From the NCBI RefSeq assembly GCF_004135735.1, contig NZ_CP012670.1:4485501-4549500 (forward strand): 64,000 nucleotides of DNA, in the 5' to 3' direction. The notes under the pieces are model-generated. The model made no database searches. It was not told where the DNA came from and was given only the letters and a program-made list of their open reading frames with translations. Position 1 is the first letter of the stretch, and every line of letters begins with the position of its first letter. Positions 40,242 through 52,826 of this stretch are shown in pieces. Source of the stretch: Sorangium cellulosum. Lineage in GTDB: Bacteria; Myxococcota_A; Polyangia; Polyangiales; Polyangiaceae. The translations under genes and the position numbers were made by a program.

Positions 40242-41807
40242 GTGAAACGCAGTGAAGCTCCGACCCGGGCCGACGTGGTCGTCGTCGGCGCGGGCCACAA
40301 CGGCCTCGTGGCCGCCATCCTCCTCGCCCGTCGCGGGCTCGACGTGGTGGTGCTCGAAGAGAAGGACGTCGTGGGCGGCGCGGTGCGGACCGAGCGCCCG
40401 TTCGCGAAGGCGCCGGGCCTCGGCGTCTCGAGCGGCGCCTACCTGCTCGGCCTCGCCCCGCCCGAGCTGCTCCGCGAGCTCGGCGTCGCGCTGCCCCTCC
40501 GGCGGCGCGACCCGCACTACTTCGTCCCGACGACGGACCGGCGCTACCTGCTCTTCGGCTCGGACCACGCCGCGATGAAGCAGCAGTTCCTCGAGTTCTT
40601 CTCGCAGGAGGACTGGGAGGCGAACTGCGCGCTCCAGGCCGAGCTCGCCGCGCTCCGGGACGACATCGCCCCGACCTGGCTCGAGGAGCCGCTCTCCATC
40701 GAGGAGACCGCGGAGCGCCACGTGCGGCCCGCCCTCCGGCGGACGTTCGTGTCGCTCTGCCGCGGCACCATCTCCGAGTACCTCGCGCGCTTCGGCTGGA
40801 AGAGCGATCTCCTCCGGGCGATGTACGCCGTCACCGACGCCTTCTCGGGGCTCGCCGGCGGCTTCGACACGCCCGGCACCGGGATGAACTTCCTCGTCCA
40901 CAACATGTGCCGCCTCCCGGGCGCGGACGGCACCTGGATGATCGTCGAGGGCGGGATGGGCACGGTCACCCGCCTCTTCGCCGACAGGGCGCGGGCCGAG
41001 GGCGCGCGGATCGTCACCGGCGCCCGCGTCGCGCAGATCGAGTCGACCGGGGGCGCCGCGTCGGGCGTGCTCCTCGAGGACGGCACGCGCATCGCGGCCA
41101 GGGCGGTCGTGTCGAACGCCGATCCGTACCGCACCCGCGCGCTCGCCGGCGAGGCGGCGATCGGGGCGGCGCTGTCGCGGCGGCTCGACGCGCTCGCGCG
41201 GGACGGCTCGACGCTCAAGGTCAACATGGCCCTGACCGGCCTGCCCCGGTTCACGTGCCTCCCCGAGGATCGCGGGCAGTACGGGCCGACGATCCACCTC
41301 TTGCCGGACGAGGACGTCGTGATGGACGTGCTGAAGCAGGCCCACCGCGACGCGATGAGCGGGCGCCTGCCCGAGTTCCCCGCGATCGAGTGGTACTTCC
41401 ACACGCCGATCGATCCGAGCCTGCGCGACGCGGAGGGCCACCACAACGCCGCGCTCTTCGTGCAGTGGGTCCCCTACGCGCTCGCGAGCGGCGAGGCGTG
41501 GGCCGAGGCCGCGCCGCGCTACGTCTCGCACCTGCTCTCGATCTGCGACCGCTTCGCGCCCGGGATGTCGGATCTCGTGCTCGACACGTTCACGCTGGCG
41601 CCGCCGGACATCGAGCGGCACTTCGGGATCACGCGCGGGCACATCCACCACATCGACAACGGCTTCGGCTTCGCCGATCGGGTGCCGTACCGGTTCGGGC
41701 TCCCCGGGCTCTACGCGTGCAGCGCGGGCACGCACCCGGCCGGGTCGGTCATCGGCGCGGCGGGGCACAACGCCGCGAAGGCCGCGCTCGCCGATCTCGG
41801 GAAGTGA
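40242..41807 (+). CDS. FAD-dependent oxidoreductase of the phytoene-desaturase/PYROXD2 family
   Basis: A 521-residue flavoprotein. The N-terminal dinucleotide-binding motif is VVVVGAGHNGLVAAILLARRG, followed by VLEEKDVVGGAVRTE. A mid-protein substrate-domain motif reads GGFDTPGTG, and the family C-terminal FAD motif is LYACSAGTHPAGSVIGAAGHNAA. The long substrate domain (residues ~200-400) has the layout of the PYROXD2 branch rather than classical CrtI. The GTG at 40242 has GGAG six bases upstream and is preferred; ATG 40236 is too close to it. No carotenoid genes lie alongside, so the substrate is open. Confidence 0.87.
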   Translation: MKRSEAPTRADVVVVGAGHNGLVAAILLARRGLDVVVLEEKDVVGGAVRTERPFAKAPGLGVSSGAYLLGLAPPELLRELGVALPLRRRDPHYFVPTTDRRYLLFGSDHAAMKQQFLEFFSQEDWEANCALQAELAALRDDIAPTWLEEPLSIEETAERHVRPALRRTFVSLCRGTISEYLARFGWKSDLLRAMYAVTDAFSGLAGGFDTPGTGMNFLVHNMCRLPGADGTWMIVEGGMGTVTRLFADRARAEGARIVTGARVAQIESTGGAASGVLLEDGTRIAARAVVSNADPYRTRALAGEAAIGAALSRRLDALARDGSTLKVNMALTGLPRFTCLPEDRGQYGPTIHLLPDEDVVMDVLKQAHRDAMSGRLPEFPAIEWYFHTPIDPSLRDAEGHHNAALFVQWVPYALASGEAWAEAAPRYVSHLLSICDRFAPGMSDLVLDTFTLAPPDIERHFGITRGHIHHIDNGFGFADRVPYRFGLPGLYACSAGTHPAGSVIGAAGHNAAKAALADLGK

Positions 41808-41841
41808 CGCCCGGACGGGCGTATTCCGAGCGCGCCGGCGC

Positions 41842-42753
41842 TCACGCCGGCGCGCGCGCGACGGCCCCCTTCGTCGTGACGACCGCGCGCTCGAGCGGCG
41901 CGCCGGCGCCGACGGCGACCCGCGCGCCCGGCCACACCACGCACCGGCGCAGCGCGCCGACCCCCTCGACCCGCGCCCCCGCGCCGACGACGCTGCCCGT
42001 CACGTCGACGCCCTCGGCGACGCACGCCCCCGGGCCGACGTAGCTCTGCAGGCCGCGCTGCGAGAGCCACCGCGCGTTCGCCGCGAGGTAGGCGGCGATC
42101 GTTCCGATGTCGTGCCAGACGGCGGGCGCCGGGAACGTCGCGAGCGCGCGCCCCTCGCGCAGCCACGGCAGGTACACGTCGCCGACCATGCACCCGCGCG
42201 GCGGCAGCCGCCGCCGGAGCGCCTCGCCGACCCCGTGCACGCCCACGAAATCGCCGCCTGCGGCCTCGTCGCCGAAGCGCTCGCCGCGCAGCCGGACCAC
42301 CTCGCCCCGCGCGCCGACGCCCACGGTCCCCTCCCCGGCCGGCCGCGGCGCGACCGCGAGCGTCGCGCCCGCGCCGCGCTGGCCGTGCGCGGCGTGCGCC
42401 GCCGAGAGCGCCGCCACGTCGAGGTCGATCAGGATGTCGCCGTTCCAGACGATCACGTCCCCCTCGCCGAGGGCGCGCGCCGCGTTCGCGAGCCCGCCGG
42501 CGGTGCCGAACGGCTCCGGCTCGTCGACGGCCTCGACCGGCGCCGGGAGCGCCGCGAGGATCTCGCGCGAGAAGCGCTCCGCGAGGTGGGACCGGTTCAG
42601 CACGACGCGCCGGACAGAGCCCGCGGCGAGCCGCTCCGCGATGTGCGCGACCAGCGGGCGGTCGCCGAGCCAGAGGAGCGGCTTCGGCAGCTCGTCCGTG
42701 AGCGGTCGGAGCCGGGTCCCGAGCCCCGCCGCGAGGATCATGGCAGCGGTCAT
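41842..42753 (-). CDS. Sugar-1-phosphate nucleotidyltransferase with left-handed beta-helix
   Basis: A 303-residue GlmU/RmlA-like enzyme. It begins MTAAMILAAGLGTRLRPLTDE then LPKPLLWLG, the NTP and Lys-containing signature, and has VWNGDILIDLD for the sugar-phosphate site. The last 70 residues are hexapeptide-like (YVGPGACVAEGVDVTGSVVGAGARV). Family members make GDP-mannose, dTDP-glucose or UDP-sugars; the specific sugar cannot be decided here. The ATG at 42753 is preferred over one at 42789. Tandem repeats separate it from the kinase gene upstream. Confidence 0.85.
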   Translation of the reverse strand: MTAAMILAAGLGTRLRPLTDELPKPLLWLGDRPLVAHIAERLAAGSVRRVVLNRSHLAERFSREILAALPAPVEAVDEPEPFGTAGGLANAARALGEGDVIVWNGDILIDLDVAALSAAHAAHGQRGAGATLAVAPRPAGEGTVGVGARGEVVRLRGERFGDEAAGGDFVGVHGVGEALRRRLPPRGCMVGDVYLPWLREGRALATFPAPAVWHDIGTIAAYLAANARWLSQRGLQSYVGPGACVAEGVDVTGSVVGAGARVEGVGALRRCVVWPGARVAVGAGAPLERAVVTTKGAVARAPA

Positions 42754-42798
42754 GCGCGCTACTCTCGCCGCGCCGCGGGGATCCTTCAAGAAACCTGG

Positions 42799-42894
42799 CG
42801 CTCGCCCGCCCCGTCCTCCGCGAAGCCGGGCGCTCGCCCGCCCCGTCCTCCGCGAAGCCGGGCGCTCGCCCGCCCCGTCCTCCGCGAAGCCGGG
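42799..42894. repeat. Three 32-bp tandem repeats at the kinase-GGDEF 3' end
   Basis: Three near-exact 32-bp units start at 42799, 42831 and 42863 (motif CGCTCGCCCGCCCCGTCC followed by TCCGCGAAGCCGGG). They end three bases before the kinase stop codon (42898-42900 on the minus strand). Each unit contains GCCCG and CGGGC arms, so each transcript unit can fold. Confidence 0.88.
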
Positions 42895-42897
42895 CGC

Positions 42898-44481
<1,584 letters not shown>

Positions 44482-44762
44482 CGGGAGAGATCGAGGCCGG
44501 ACGAGCATAGATCGGACCGGGTCGGGCCCGGCGCCCCTTCGCCACGCGCGCGGCGCTGGCGGCGAGACGTCGCGCGTCGGGGGACGCCGCGCGCGGTCGG
44601 AGAGCGCCGCGCCGGGCGGCTGTCCCCGCTCGCTTCCACCGTGGACGCCACGCCATCGGTCGCGCGGTCGGCCGTTCGGCCGCGCGGGGAGCGACGCGCG
44701 CGCTGCGGGCGGGCCCGGTCGAAAACTCGACGCCGCCGGGGCCAGCGTGGTAGCTCGGCCGG

Positions 44763-45413
44763 GTGGGATCGCACGCGCTCGCCGTCCGCTCCGCCGCGAG
44801 GCGGGGCTCCGCGTTCTGGGCTGCAGCCGGGTTGATCGGCCTCGGGGCCGCGGGCCTCGCGACACAGAGCTGCGGCACGGACGCCGTGGGCGTCGACGCG
44901 TGCCGTGAGATCGAGCGGGCCCGGTGCGAGGCGGCCGCCGCGTGTCCGGCGTGGGTCGACGGCGAGGACGCCGACGCGAAGGTGAAGGCGTGCGTCGAGT
45001 TCTACTGGGACCAGTGCCTGCACGGCCTCGGGCACCAGGGCGAGGGCGACGCGGAGGAGCCGTCGAACGCCGAGGTCGATCGATGCGTCGCCGCGGTCGG
45101 CGAGGCGCGCGCCTGCGCCGGCGCTCAGGTGGCGTCCATGGCGGAGTGCCCTGCGGCGCCGCTCGCGCCGGGCGAGGACGGCGCGCTCAGCCCGTGCGCG
45201 GTGATCACCGAGCGGGCGCACGCGCTCGATGCCTGCGCGTCCGTGGTCGGCCGGGCCGGCACGGGCAGCGGTGGCGGTGACGGCGCAGGCGGCAGCGGTG
45301 GCTCGGACGGCAGCGGCGGCTCGGATGGCACTGCAGGTGGCGGAGCCGGCGGCTCGGACGGCAGCGTGGGCGGCGGTAGCACGGGTGGCGGTGGCGGGGC
45401 CGGCGGCAGCTAA
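44763..45413 (+). CDS. Secreted lipoprotein with Cys-rich domain and Gly/Ser tail
   Basis: A 216-residue predicted lipoprotein. A hydrophobic stretch (FWAAAGLIGLGAAGLA) ends with the lipobox ATQSC. The mature domain carries about nine cysteines in a spaced pattern (CREIERARCEAAAACP, CVEFYWDQCLHG, DRCVAAVG and so on), suggesting disulfides. The last ~65 residues are GGSGGSDGSGGSDG-type low complexity, a common tail in myxobacterial surface lipoproteins. The GTG at 44763 is the start; it is divergent from the kinase gene, with 281 bp between starts. Function unknown. Confidence 0.72.
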   Translation: MGSHALAVRSAARRGSAFWAAAGLIGLGAAGLATQSCGTDAVGVDACREIERARCEAAAACPAWVDGEDADAKVKACVEFYWDQCLHGLGHQGEGDAEEPSNAEVDRCVAAVGEARACAGAQVASMAECPAAPLAPGEDGALSPCAVITERAHALDACASVVGRAGTGSGGGDGAGGSGGSDGSGGSDGTAGGGAGGSDGSVGGGSTGGGGGAGGS

Positions 45414-45982
45414 CCGCCAGTCACATCCCGGCGGGCCCCGGCCAGGATCGCGGCGTTCCCGCCGGGGCAGGCCCCGCGGCCATCTCAGGGTGCCGAGGCG
45501 CACGCCATACAGGGCGCCTGCGGATGCCCGAGACGCCCGCCTCAAGGCTTGAAACGGGCGACTCGGTCACCGAGCGGGCGCTTTCAACGCTTGAAATGTG
45601 CTCCTCGGTGACCGAGCGGGCGCTTTCAACGCTTGAGATCGCCGACTCGGTCACCGAGCGGGCCATCTCAAGCGTTGAAATGGCCGACTCGGTCACCGAG
45701 TCACCCGTTTCAACGCTTGCATCAAGCCTTGCGGCGGCCAGGGGCCTCGGCCCATCCGAGCCGGCCGCGGCCCCCCGAGCTCGGCCATGCGCCAGCCCCG
45801 CGCATCGGGAGGGCGCCCCCCCAGCACCGCCGCCGCGCCCTCCGAGCATCACCACGGCGCCGCCTCGGCCCGATCTCGCCCCGCGGGCGGACGCCCCCGG
45901 GCGCTCGCGCGGCGCGCGCGGCGCGCGCGGCGCCGCGTTTCATCTGGCGCCGTTCCCCGGCTTGGACTAGTGCCCCCTGCCG
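45414..45982. other. Intergenic region with 42-bp palindromic array
   Basis: 569 bp between two plus-strand lipoprotein genes. The array at 45546-45720 is described separately. The rest is G+C-rich without a clear promoter. Open frames on both strands (45524-45970 plus, 45421-45855 minus) encode 14-residue repeats; neither is called a gene. Confidence 0.6.
45546..45720. repeat. 42-bp tandem array with two interleaved palindromes per unit
   Basis: About four units of 42 bp. Each holds a CTCGGTCACCGAG palindrome and a TTTCAACGCTTGAAA-type palindrome (variants ATCTCAAGCGTTGAAAT). The two palindromes alternate with ~7-bp variable spacers, so every unit is near-symmetric. Because 42 is divisible by three, both strands read as repeated peptides (DSVTERALSTLEMA on plus). 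The final unit ends GTTTCAACGCTTGCATC. Confidence 0.9.
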
Positions 45983-47188
45983 ATGGGCCGAGCTCGTGCT
46001 GGTTTCGGGACCTTGTTCGGTGCGGATCGCGGGCGCTGGCCGACGCCGCCGGCCCGGTCGGTCTTCCGCGCCCTTGCGCTCGCCGCCCTCGCGCTCGCCG
46101 CCCCCGCGCTCGCGGCCTGCGAGAGCGAGGCCGACGACGACAGCGACGAGCAGATCCAGACGTCGCTCACCATCGACCCGCTCGCCTTCCTCGGCGACGT
46201 ACGGTGCTCGAACGAGCCCGGCGCCATCCGCAGCTACGTCGCCACCCTCACGGACGTGAGCGCCAAGGGCGGGCCGGTCACCCTCGCCTCCTCCCCGCCC
46301 ATCCCCTGCTCCTCGCGCGTCTCGTTCACCTTCGTCGTCGAGGGGCACGAGTACACGGCCAGGATCGACGGCTACGCGCAGTTCGCCGAGGAGCTCGAGC
46401 CGCTCGGCGACGAGACGTCCGGCAGCCGCCACATGCTGCTCGACGGCGCCCCGGTCGCGCCGCGCTGGACGTGGGCGTGCCCCGGCCCCGACGCCGCGGA
46501 GGACGACAAGGAGCTCGTCGCGCGGGAGGGCGTCAACGTCGTGGTCGAAGGCTGCGTCCCGCTCGCCGGCGCCGGCGAGCCCGGGGGCGCGGCGATCGCG
46601 CTCGATCCTTCGACCGCGCTCGGCGGGCTGCGCTGCGCGGCCGACGGCGGCCCGGTCGCGAGCTTCGACGTCCTCCCCGAGGGGAGCGCGCTCTCGCCGG
46701 TGCTCGGGGTCGCCTGCCCGCCCGCGGCGCCCGTGGTCTACGACCTCGGCGCCGCCCCGGAGCGCGCCTACTTCTTCCGCCTCGAGGCCAGGGACGCCGC
46801 GGGCAACGTCGCGTTCGGATCGCGCTGCTTCGCCGCGGCGGGCGCGGGGCTCACCGCGGCCGCGACCTGCGATCCGCTGTCCGCGACGGGCGCGCTGGAG
46901 ATCGATCTCGGCGCGCTCCTCGCGGAGCAGGGCCTCGCCTGCGGCGCCGCGGCGTCGACCTACATCGCGACCGTGCCGCTGCCCTCGGGCGACCCGTCCG
47001 GGAGGGAGGCGCGGACGGTCGGCCCCGTGCCCTGCGGAGGCCGCGCGCTCGTCTCGTCGCTCGGCCCCGGCGCGTACGCGGCCGAGGTCGAGGTGCTCGG
47101 CCCGGACGGGGCCCCGGTGCTCTCCGCCACCTGCAGCGGCGATGTCCGCCCGGGCGCGACGACCCGCGCCGGGTGCGTCGCGCGCTGA
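45983..47188 (+). CDS. Lipoprotein with three repeated domains
   Basis: A 401-residue predicted lipoprotein. A signal (ALALAALALAAPALAAC) with a lipobox around Cys45 is followed by an acidic linker, then three ~110-residue repeats, each starting with a strand such as SLTIDPLAFLGDVRC, AIALDPSTALGGLRC or ALEIDLGALLAEQGLAC, and each containing an exposed Pro-Cys motif (PIPCSS, VACPPA, PVPCGG). The paired cysteines suggest one disulfide per repeat. Beta-sandwich architecture is likely. Function unknown. It lies between the palindromic array and gyrA. Confidence 0.7.
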   Translation: MGRARAGFGTLFGADRGRWPTPPARSVFRALALAALALAAPALAACESEADDDSDEQIQTSLTIDPLAFLGDVRCSNEPGAIRSYVATLTDVSAKGGPVTLASSPPIPCSSRVSFTFVVEGHEYTARIDGYAQFAEELEPLGDETSGSRHMLLDGAPVAPRWTWACPGPDAAEDDKELVAREGVNVVVEGCVPLAGAGEPGGAAIALDPSTALGGLRCAADGGPVASFDVLPEGSALSPVLGVACPPAAPVVYDLGAAPERAYFFRLEARDAAGNVAFGSRCFAAAGAGLTAAATCDPLSATGALEIDLGALLAEQGLACGAAASTYIATVPLPSGDPSGREARTVGPVPCGGRALVSSLGPGAYAAEVEVLGPDGAPVLSATCSGDVRPGATTRAGCVAR

Positions 47189-47483
47189 GCCCCGCGCAAC
47201 GCCCGCGTCCACGCCCGCGTCGAACCGGCAGGAGCGGCGCTTCGAGGCCGGCAAACCCTTTGCGCCGGCCTGCCCCTTGGAGTACCTGAACGCCTCCGTC
47301 GCATCCCCTGAACAGCGCGGGTCATAGGGCGGGCGGCGGAGGCCGCGCTCCACCTCGTCGATCGTCGATCGAGGCGACCGACGCCTCCACCGACCCGCTC
47401 GACGCTCGATCCGCGCTGGGATGGGCCTCTACGCGGGGACCGCACGCGCCGCGCCCGCCCCCCGCGTCTCGGGTGCAGATCTC

Positions 47484-50137
<2,654 letters not shown>

Positions 50138-50141
<4 letters not shown>

Positions 50142-50725
50142 GAGCGCGTTCCGGGCCGGGGGGGTGGCTGGCGGCGCGACGGGGTGAGGGGCGCAGGGCG
50201 GCGCACGAGCGCCGCGAGCGCGGCCACGTGCTCGTCCTCGGCGCCCATCGCCGCGAGCGCCTCGGCCAGCCGCAGGACGTACTCCACGTTCGATCCGCTC
50301 GGGCCGCGCGACGCGAGCACCTGCGCCGCGATGTCGGCGAGCGGCGCCGCGCCGAGGTAGTGCGGGTTGTCCGGCGTGGCCACGTACACCGTGGCGGTCC
50401 GGGTCGTCGCGAGCGCCGGATCCGCCAGGGTGAGCGGCACGTCGTGGCGCACGTACCCCCCCTGCTCGCGATGATCCAGCGCGCGCAGCACCTCGTCGAG
50501 ATCGGCCGCGGCGACGCGATAGGCCACCCCCCAGCAGCGCGCGCCGGGCTCCGGGATCAGGGTGACCACCCTGCCCGGCGCCCCAGGCACGCCGCGATGA
50601 TCGATGGAGCCCTGCCAGAAGCGGCGCGCCCACCCCGTGATGTACCCCGGCGCCATCTGCTCGAAGCGGAACGCCGGTCGCCAGATCAGCGACCCGTAGC
50701 CGAAGATCCAGGTCTCGCGGTGCAA
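50138..50725 (-). CDS. ChaC-like gamma-glutamylcyclotransferase
   Basis: A 195-residue protein with the family start WIFGYGSLIWRPAF (substrate-binding GYGSL) and the catalytic Glu in LDHREQGGY, plus ATVYVATPDNPHYLG. ChaC proteins cleave glutathione to 5-oxoproline and Cys-Gly. The C-terminus has a Pro/Arg tail. It is convergent with gyrA and shares its stop codon on the opposite strand (CTAG). Confidence 0.87.
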
Positions 50726-50823
50726 GGCGCCATTCTACCAGACCGGGCTGCCGGCCGGGGCCGCGGTCGGCGCCGGCCGCGATGGCGGCGCGCTCGAACG
50801 GGGCGAGCGTGGGCGACGCGGCG

Positions 50824-52503
50824 CTAGACCGCTTGCGCCCGCACCGTCTTGCCGTCGAACGCCACGGCGAACGCGTGCACCGGGCTCGCCCCGGACGCGA
50901 CGAGCTCGGCCGCGTAATCCCGGTCCCGGATCTGCGAGACCCCCTCGGCGAGCGCCTGATCGAGCGTCTTCTTGGCGGGCTTCGCCACCTTCAGCTCCAG
51001 CACCGCGCCCGGCTTTCCCGCCTGCCGCGGGCGGATCGTCACGTCGGGCCGCCCCCTGCCCGACTCGCGGTTCGAGCGCACCTCGTGCTCCGGCTCCAGC
51101 GTCGCGAGCAGGCCGATCACGAAGGCGTGATAGACCTGCTCCGGCCGGAGCGCCGTGTCATGGTAGGAGAGCACGTTCTGCGTGAACCGCTGGAGCTCCT
51201 CCTCCAGCGACTCGGCGTTTCCTGAGAGCAGCGCCTGCTTCAGCCGATCGACGTCGCTCTCGCCGCCGAGCCGCTCGCTCATCCACTCGCGGAACGTCGA
51301 CGTGTACACCTGCCGCACCTCGCGGTTCGGGATCGAGAGACGATAATGCGGCTCCTCGTCCAGGCCGAGCGAGCGCTTCTCGGCCTTGAGATAGCCCGAG
51401 AACGTGAGCAGGCCGAAGAGCGCGTCGGCCCGCGAGCCGAGATCGGAGAGCACCACGTTCTCGTCCAGGCGGCGCTCGACGCCGCTCCCTTCGAGCAGCG
51501 CCTCGATGTCCTTCTGGGCCTGCGACGCGTGGCGGACGAGCACCTCGCGCACGAGGTCGTTGGCGCTCGTCGAGACCCAGTAGGGCCGCGGCTCGGGCTC
51601 GGGGCTGTCGATGTAATTGAGGAGGGACCAGGGGTTATAAACGACGGTGCCGCCGAAGACGTAGCCGTTGTACCACGACCGCACCGTGGCCAGGCGATCT
51701 CGCCGCCCCGCCCGGTCGAGCAGCGCCTCCACCTCCGGCTCGGTAAAACCGAAGCTCGTCGCGAAATCGGGGCGGAGCAAGGTGTAGACGGCGAGGTTGT
51801 TGAGGCCCGAGAAGATGCTCTCCTTCGCGATCCGGAGGATGCCGGTGAGCACCGCCTTGAACAGGTGCGGATTCCCCTTCAACCCGGCTGCCAGGAAGGC
51901 GCGGAAGAACTCGAGCACTTCCTTCACGTACCCGTTCGCGTGCCCCGCATGGATCGGCGCGTCGTACTCGTCGAGCAGGATGACGACCCGCTCCCCGTGG
52001 TGCCGGTGGAGGAGGCGGGCCAGGTCGAGGAGCGCGTCCGCGCAGGTCGCATAGCTGGCCGTTCCATCCAGGATCTCCCGGTAGCGCCGGCCTTCGGCCT
52101 CGCTCGCCGTGGCCGCGTCCAGCACCGCGCGGTGCTCCTCGAACAGGGCGGCGAGCTTCATCCGGATACCGTCCAGGCACCGCTCGAAGGTGGCGAAGCG
52201 CACGTCCTTGAAGGTCAGAAAGACGACCGGATACCGCTGGAAGTGCGCCCGATACGCCTCGCCCGCTTGCCAGATCGAGAGATCCGCGAAGAGGGAAGAC
52301 ACGTCCTCGTCGCGCTTCTCGAAAAAGCAGCGCAGCGTCGACAGGTTCAGCGTCTTGCCGAAGCGCCGGGGGCGAGGCAGCAGCAGGACCTGCGCGCCCT
52401 TGTCGAGCACGTCCCGCACGAGATGGGTCTTGTCGACGTACTCCATGCCCTGCTCGCGGAGCAGCCGGAAGTCGTCGATGCCGATCGGGATGGGGCGCAT
52501 CAT
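50824..52503 (-). CDS. AAA-ATPase-like / PD-(D/E)XK nuclease-like protein (PF09820-DUF1703 type)
   Basis: A 559-residue protein. The N-terminal AAA-ATPase-like domain begins PIGIDDFRLLREQGMEYVDKT, has the P-loop LLPRPRRFGKTLNLSTL and the Walker B-like VVILLDEYDAPIH. The C-terminal nuclease-like domain reads EVRSNRESGRGRPDVTI, then AVLELKVAK, the D...ExK core of PD-(D/E)XK enzymes. These proteins occur in large paralogous numbers in some bacteria and archaea; their role is unknown, with selfish-element or defence functions suggested. Start: ATG 52503 (MMRPIPIG). A frame continues upstream, not coding-like. Confidence 0.85.
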   Translation of the reverse strand: MMRPIPIGIDDFRLLREQGMEYVDKTHLVRDVLDKGAQVLLLPRPRRFGKTLNLSTLRCFFEKRDEDVSSLFADLSIWQAGEAYRAHFQRYPVVFLTFKDVRFATFERCLDGIRMKLAALFEEHRAVLDAATASEAEGRRYREILDGTASYATCADALLDLARLLHRHHGERVVILLDEYDAPIHAGHANGYVKEVLEFFRAFLAAGLKGNPHLFKAVLTGILRIAKESIFSGLNNLAVYTLLRPDFATSFGFTEPEVEALLDRAGRRDRLATVRSWYNGYVFGGTVVYNPWSLLNYIDSPEPEPRPYWVSTSANDLVREVLVRHASQAQKDIEALLEGSGVERRLDENVVLSDLGSRADALFGLLTFSGYLKAEKRSLGLDEEPHYRLSIPNREVRQVYTSTFREWMSERLGGESDVDRLKQALLSGNAESLEEELQRFTQNVLSYHDTALRPEQVYHAFVIGLLATLEPEHEVRSNRESGRGRPDVTIRPRQAGKPGAVLELKVAKPAKKTLDQALAEGVSQIRDRDYAAELVASGASPVHAFAVAFDGKTVRAQAV

Positions 52504-52826
52504 GGCGGGAACCGGAGGAGACGGTATCCCCCGGCCGCACCGACCGGCAAGCAGGCGGGCCAGGCGAGGGGTCGCAGCGGCATGCCGCGAGCTCCCGACC
52601 AGGCTCTCGGCGTCGGCGATCGCCCTGCGCGTCGGCCAGCCCGACAAGGGGCTCGATGGTTGCGCACCATGACACCGCTCTGTCACACGTCGCTCCACGC
52701 ACACGGGCGGCTCCCCTATCCCACCGCGCGCCGACCGCGGCGGCCCATCCCGGGCGACACGACCTGCCGTCTCTGGTAGATCTCCGCGACCGCCCGGTTT
52801 GCGGGCAACTGGCGCGCGTTCTGCAT
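52504..52826. other. Divergent intergenic region upstream of the third kinase
   Basis: 323 bp between the nuclease-like gene (-) and the kinase gene (+). Neither reading frame carries recognisable motifs. No clear promoter is seen. Confidence 0.4.

Noticed and set aside
40242..41807. Carotenoid-biosynthesis desaturase (CrtI)
   Set aside because: The fold matches, but the substrate domain follows the PYROXD2 layout and no crt genes are nearby.
45546..45720. CRISPR array
   Set aside because: Unit length fits a short repeat-spacer, but all of each 42-bp unit is repeated with no unique spacers, and no cas genes are present.
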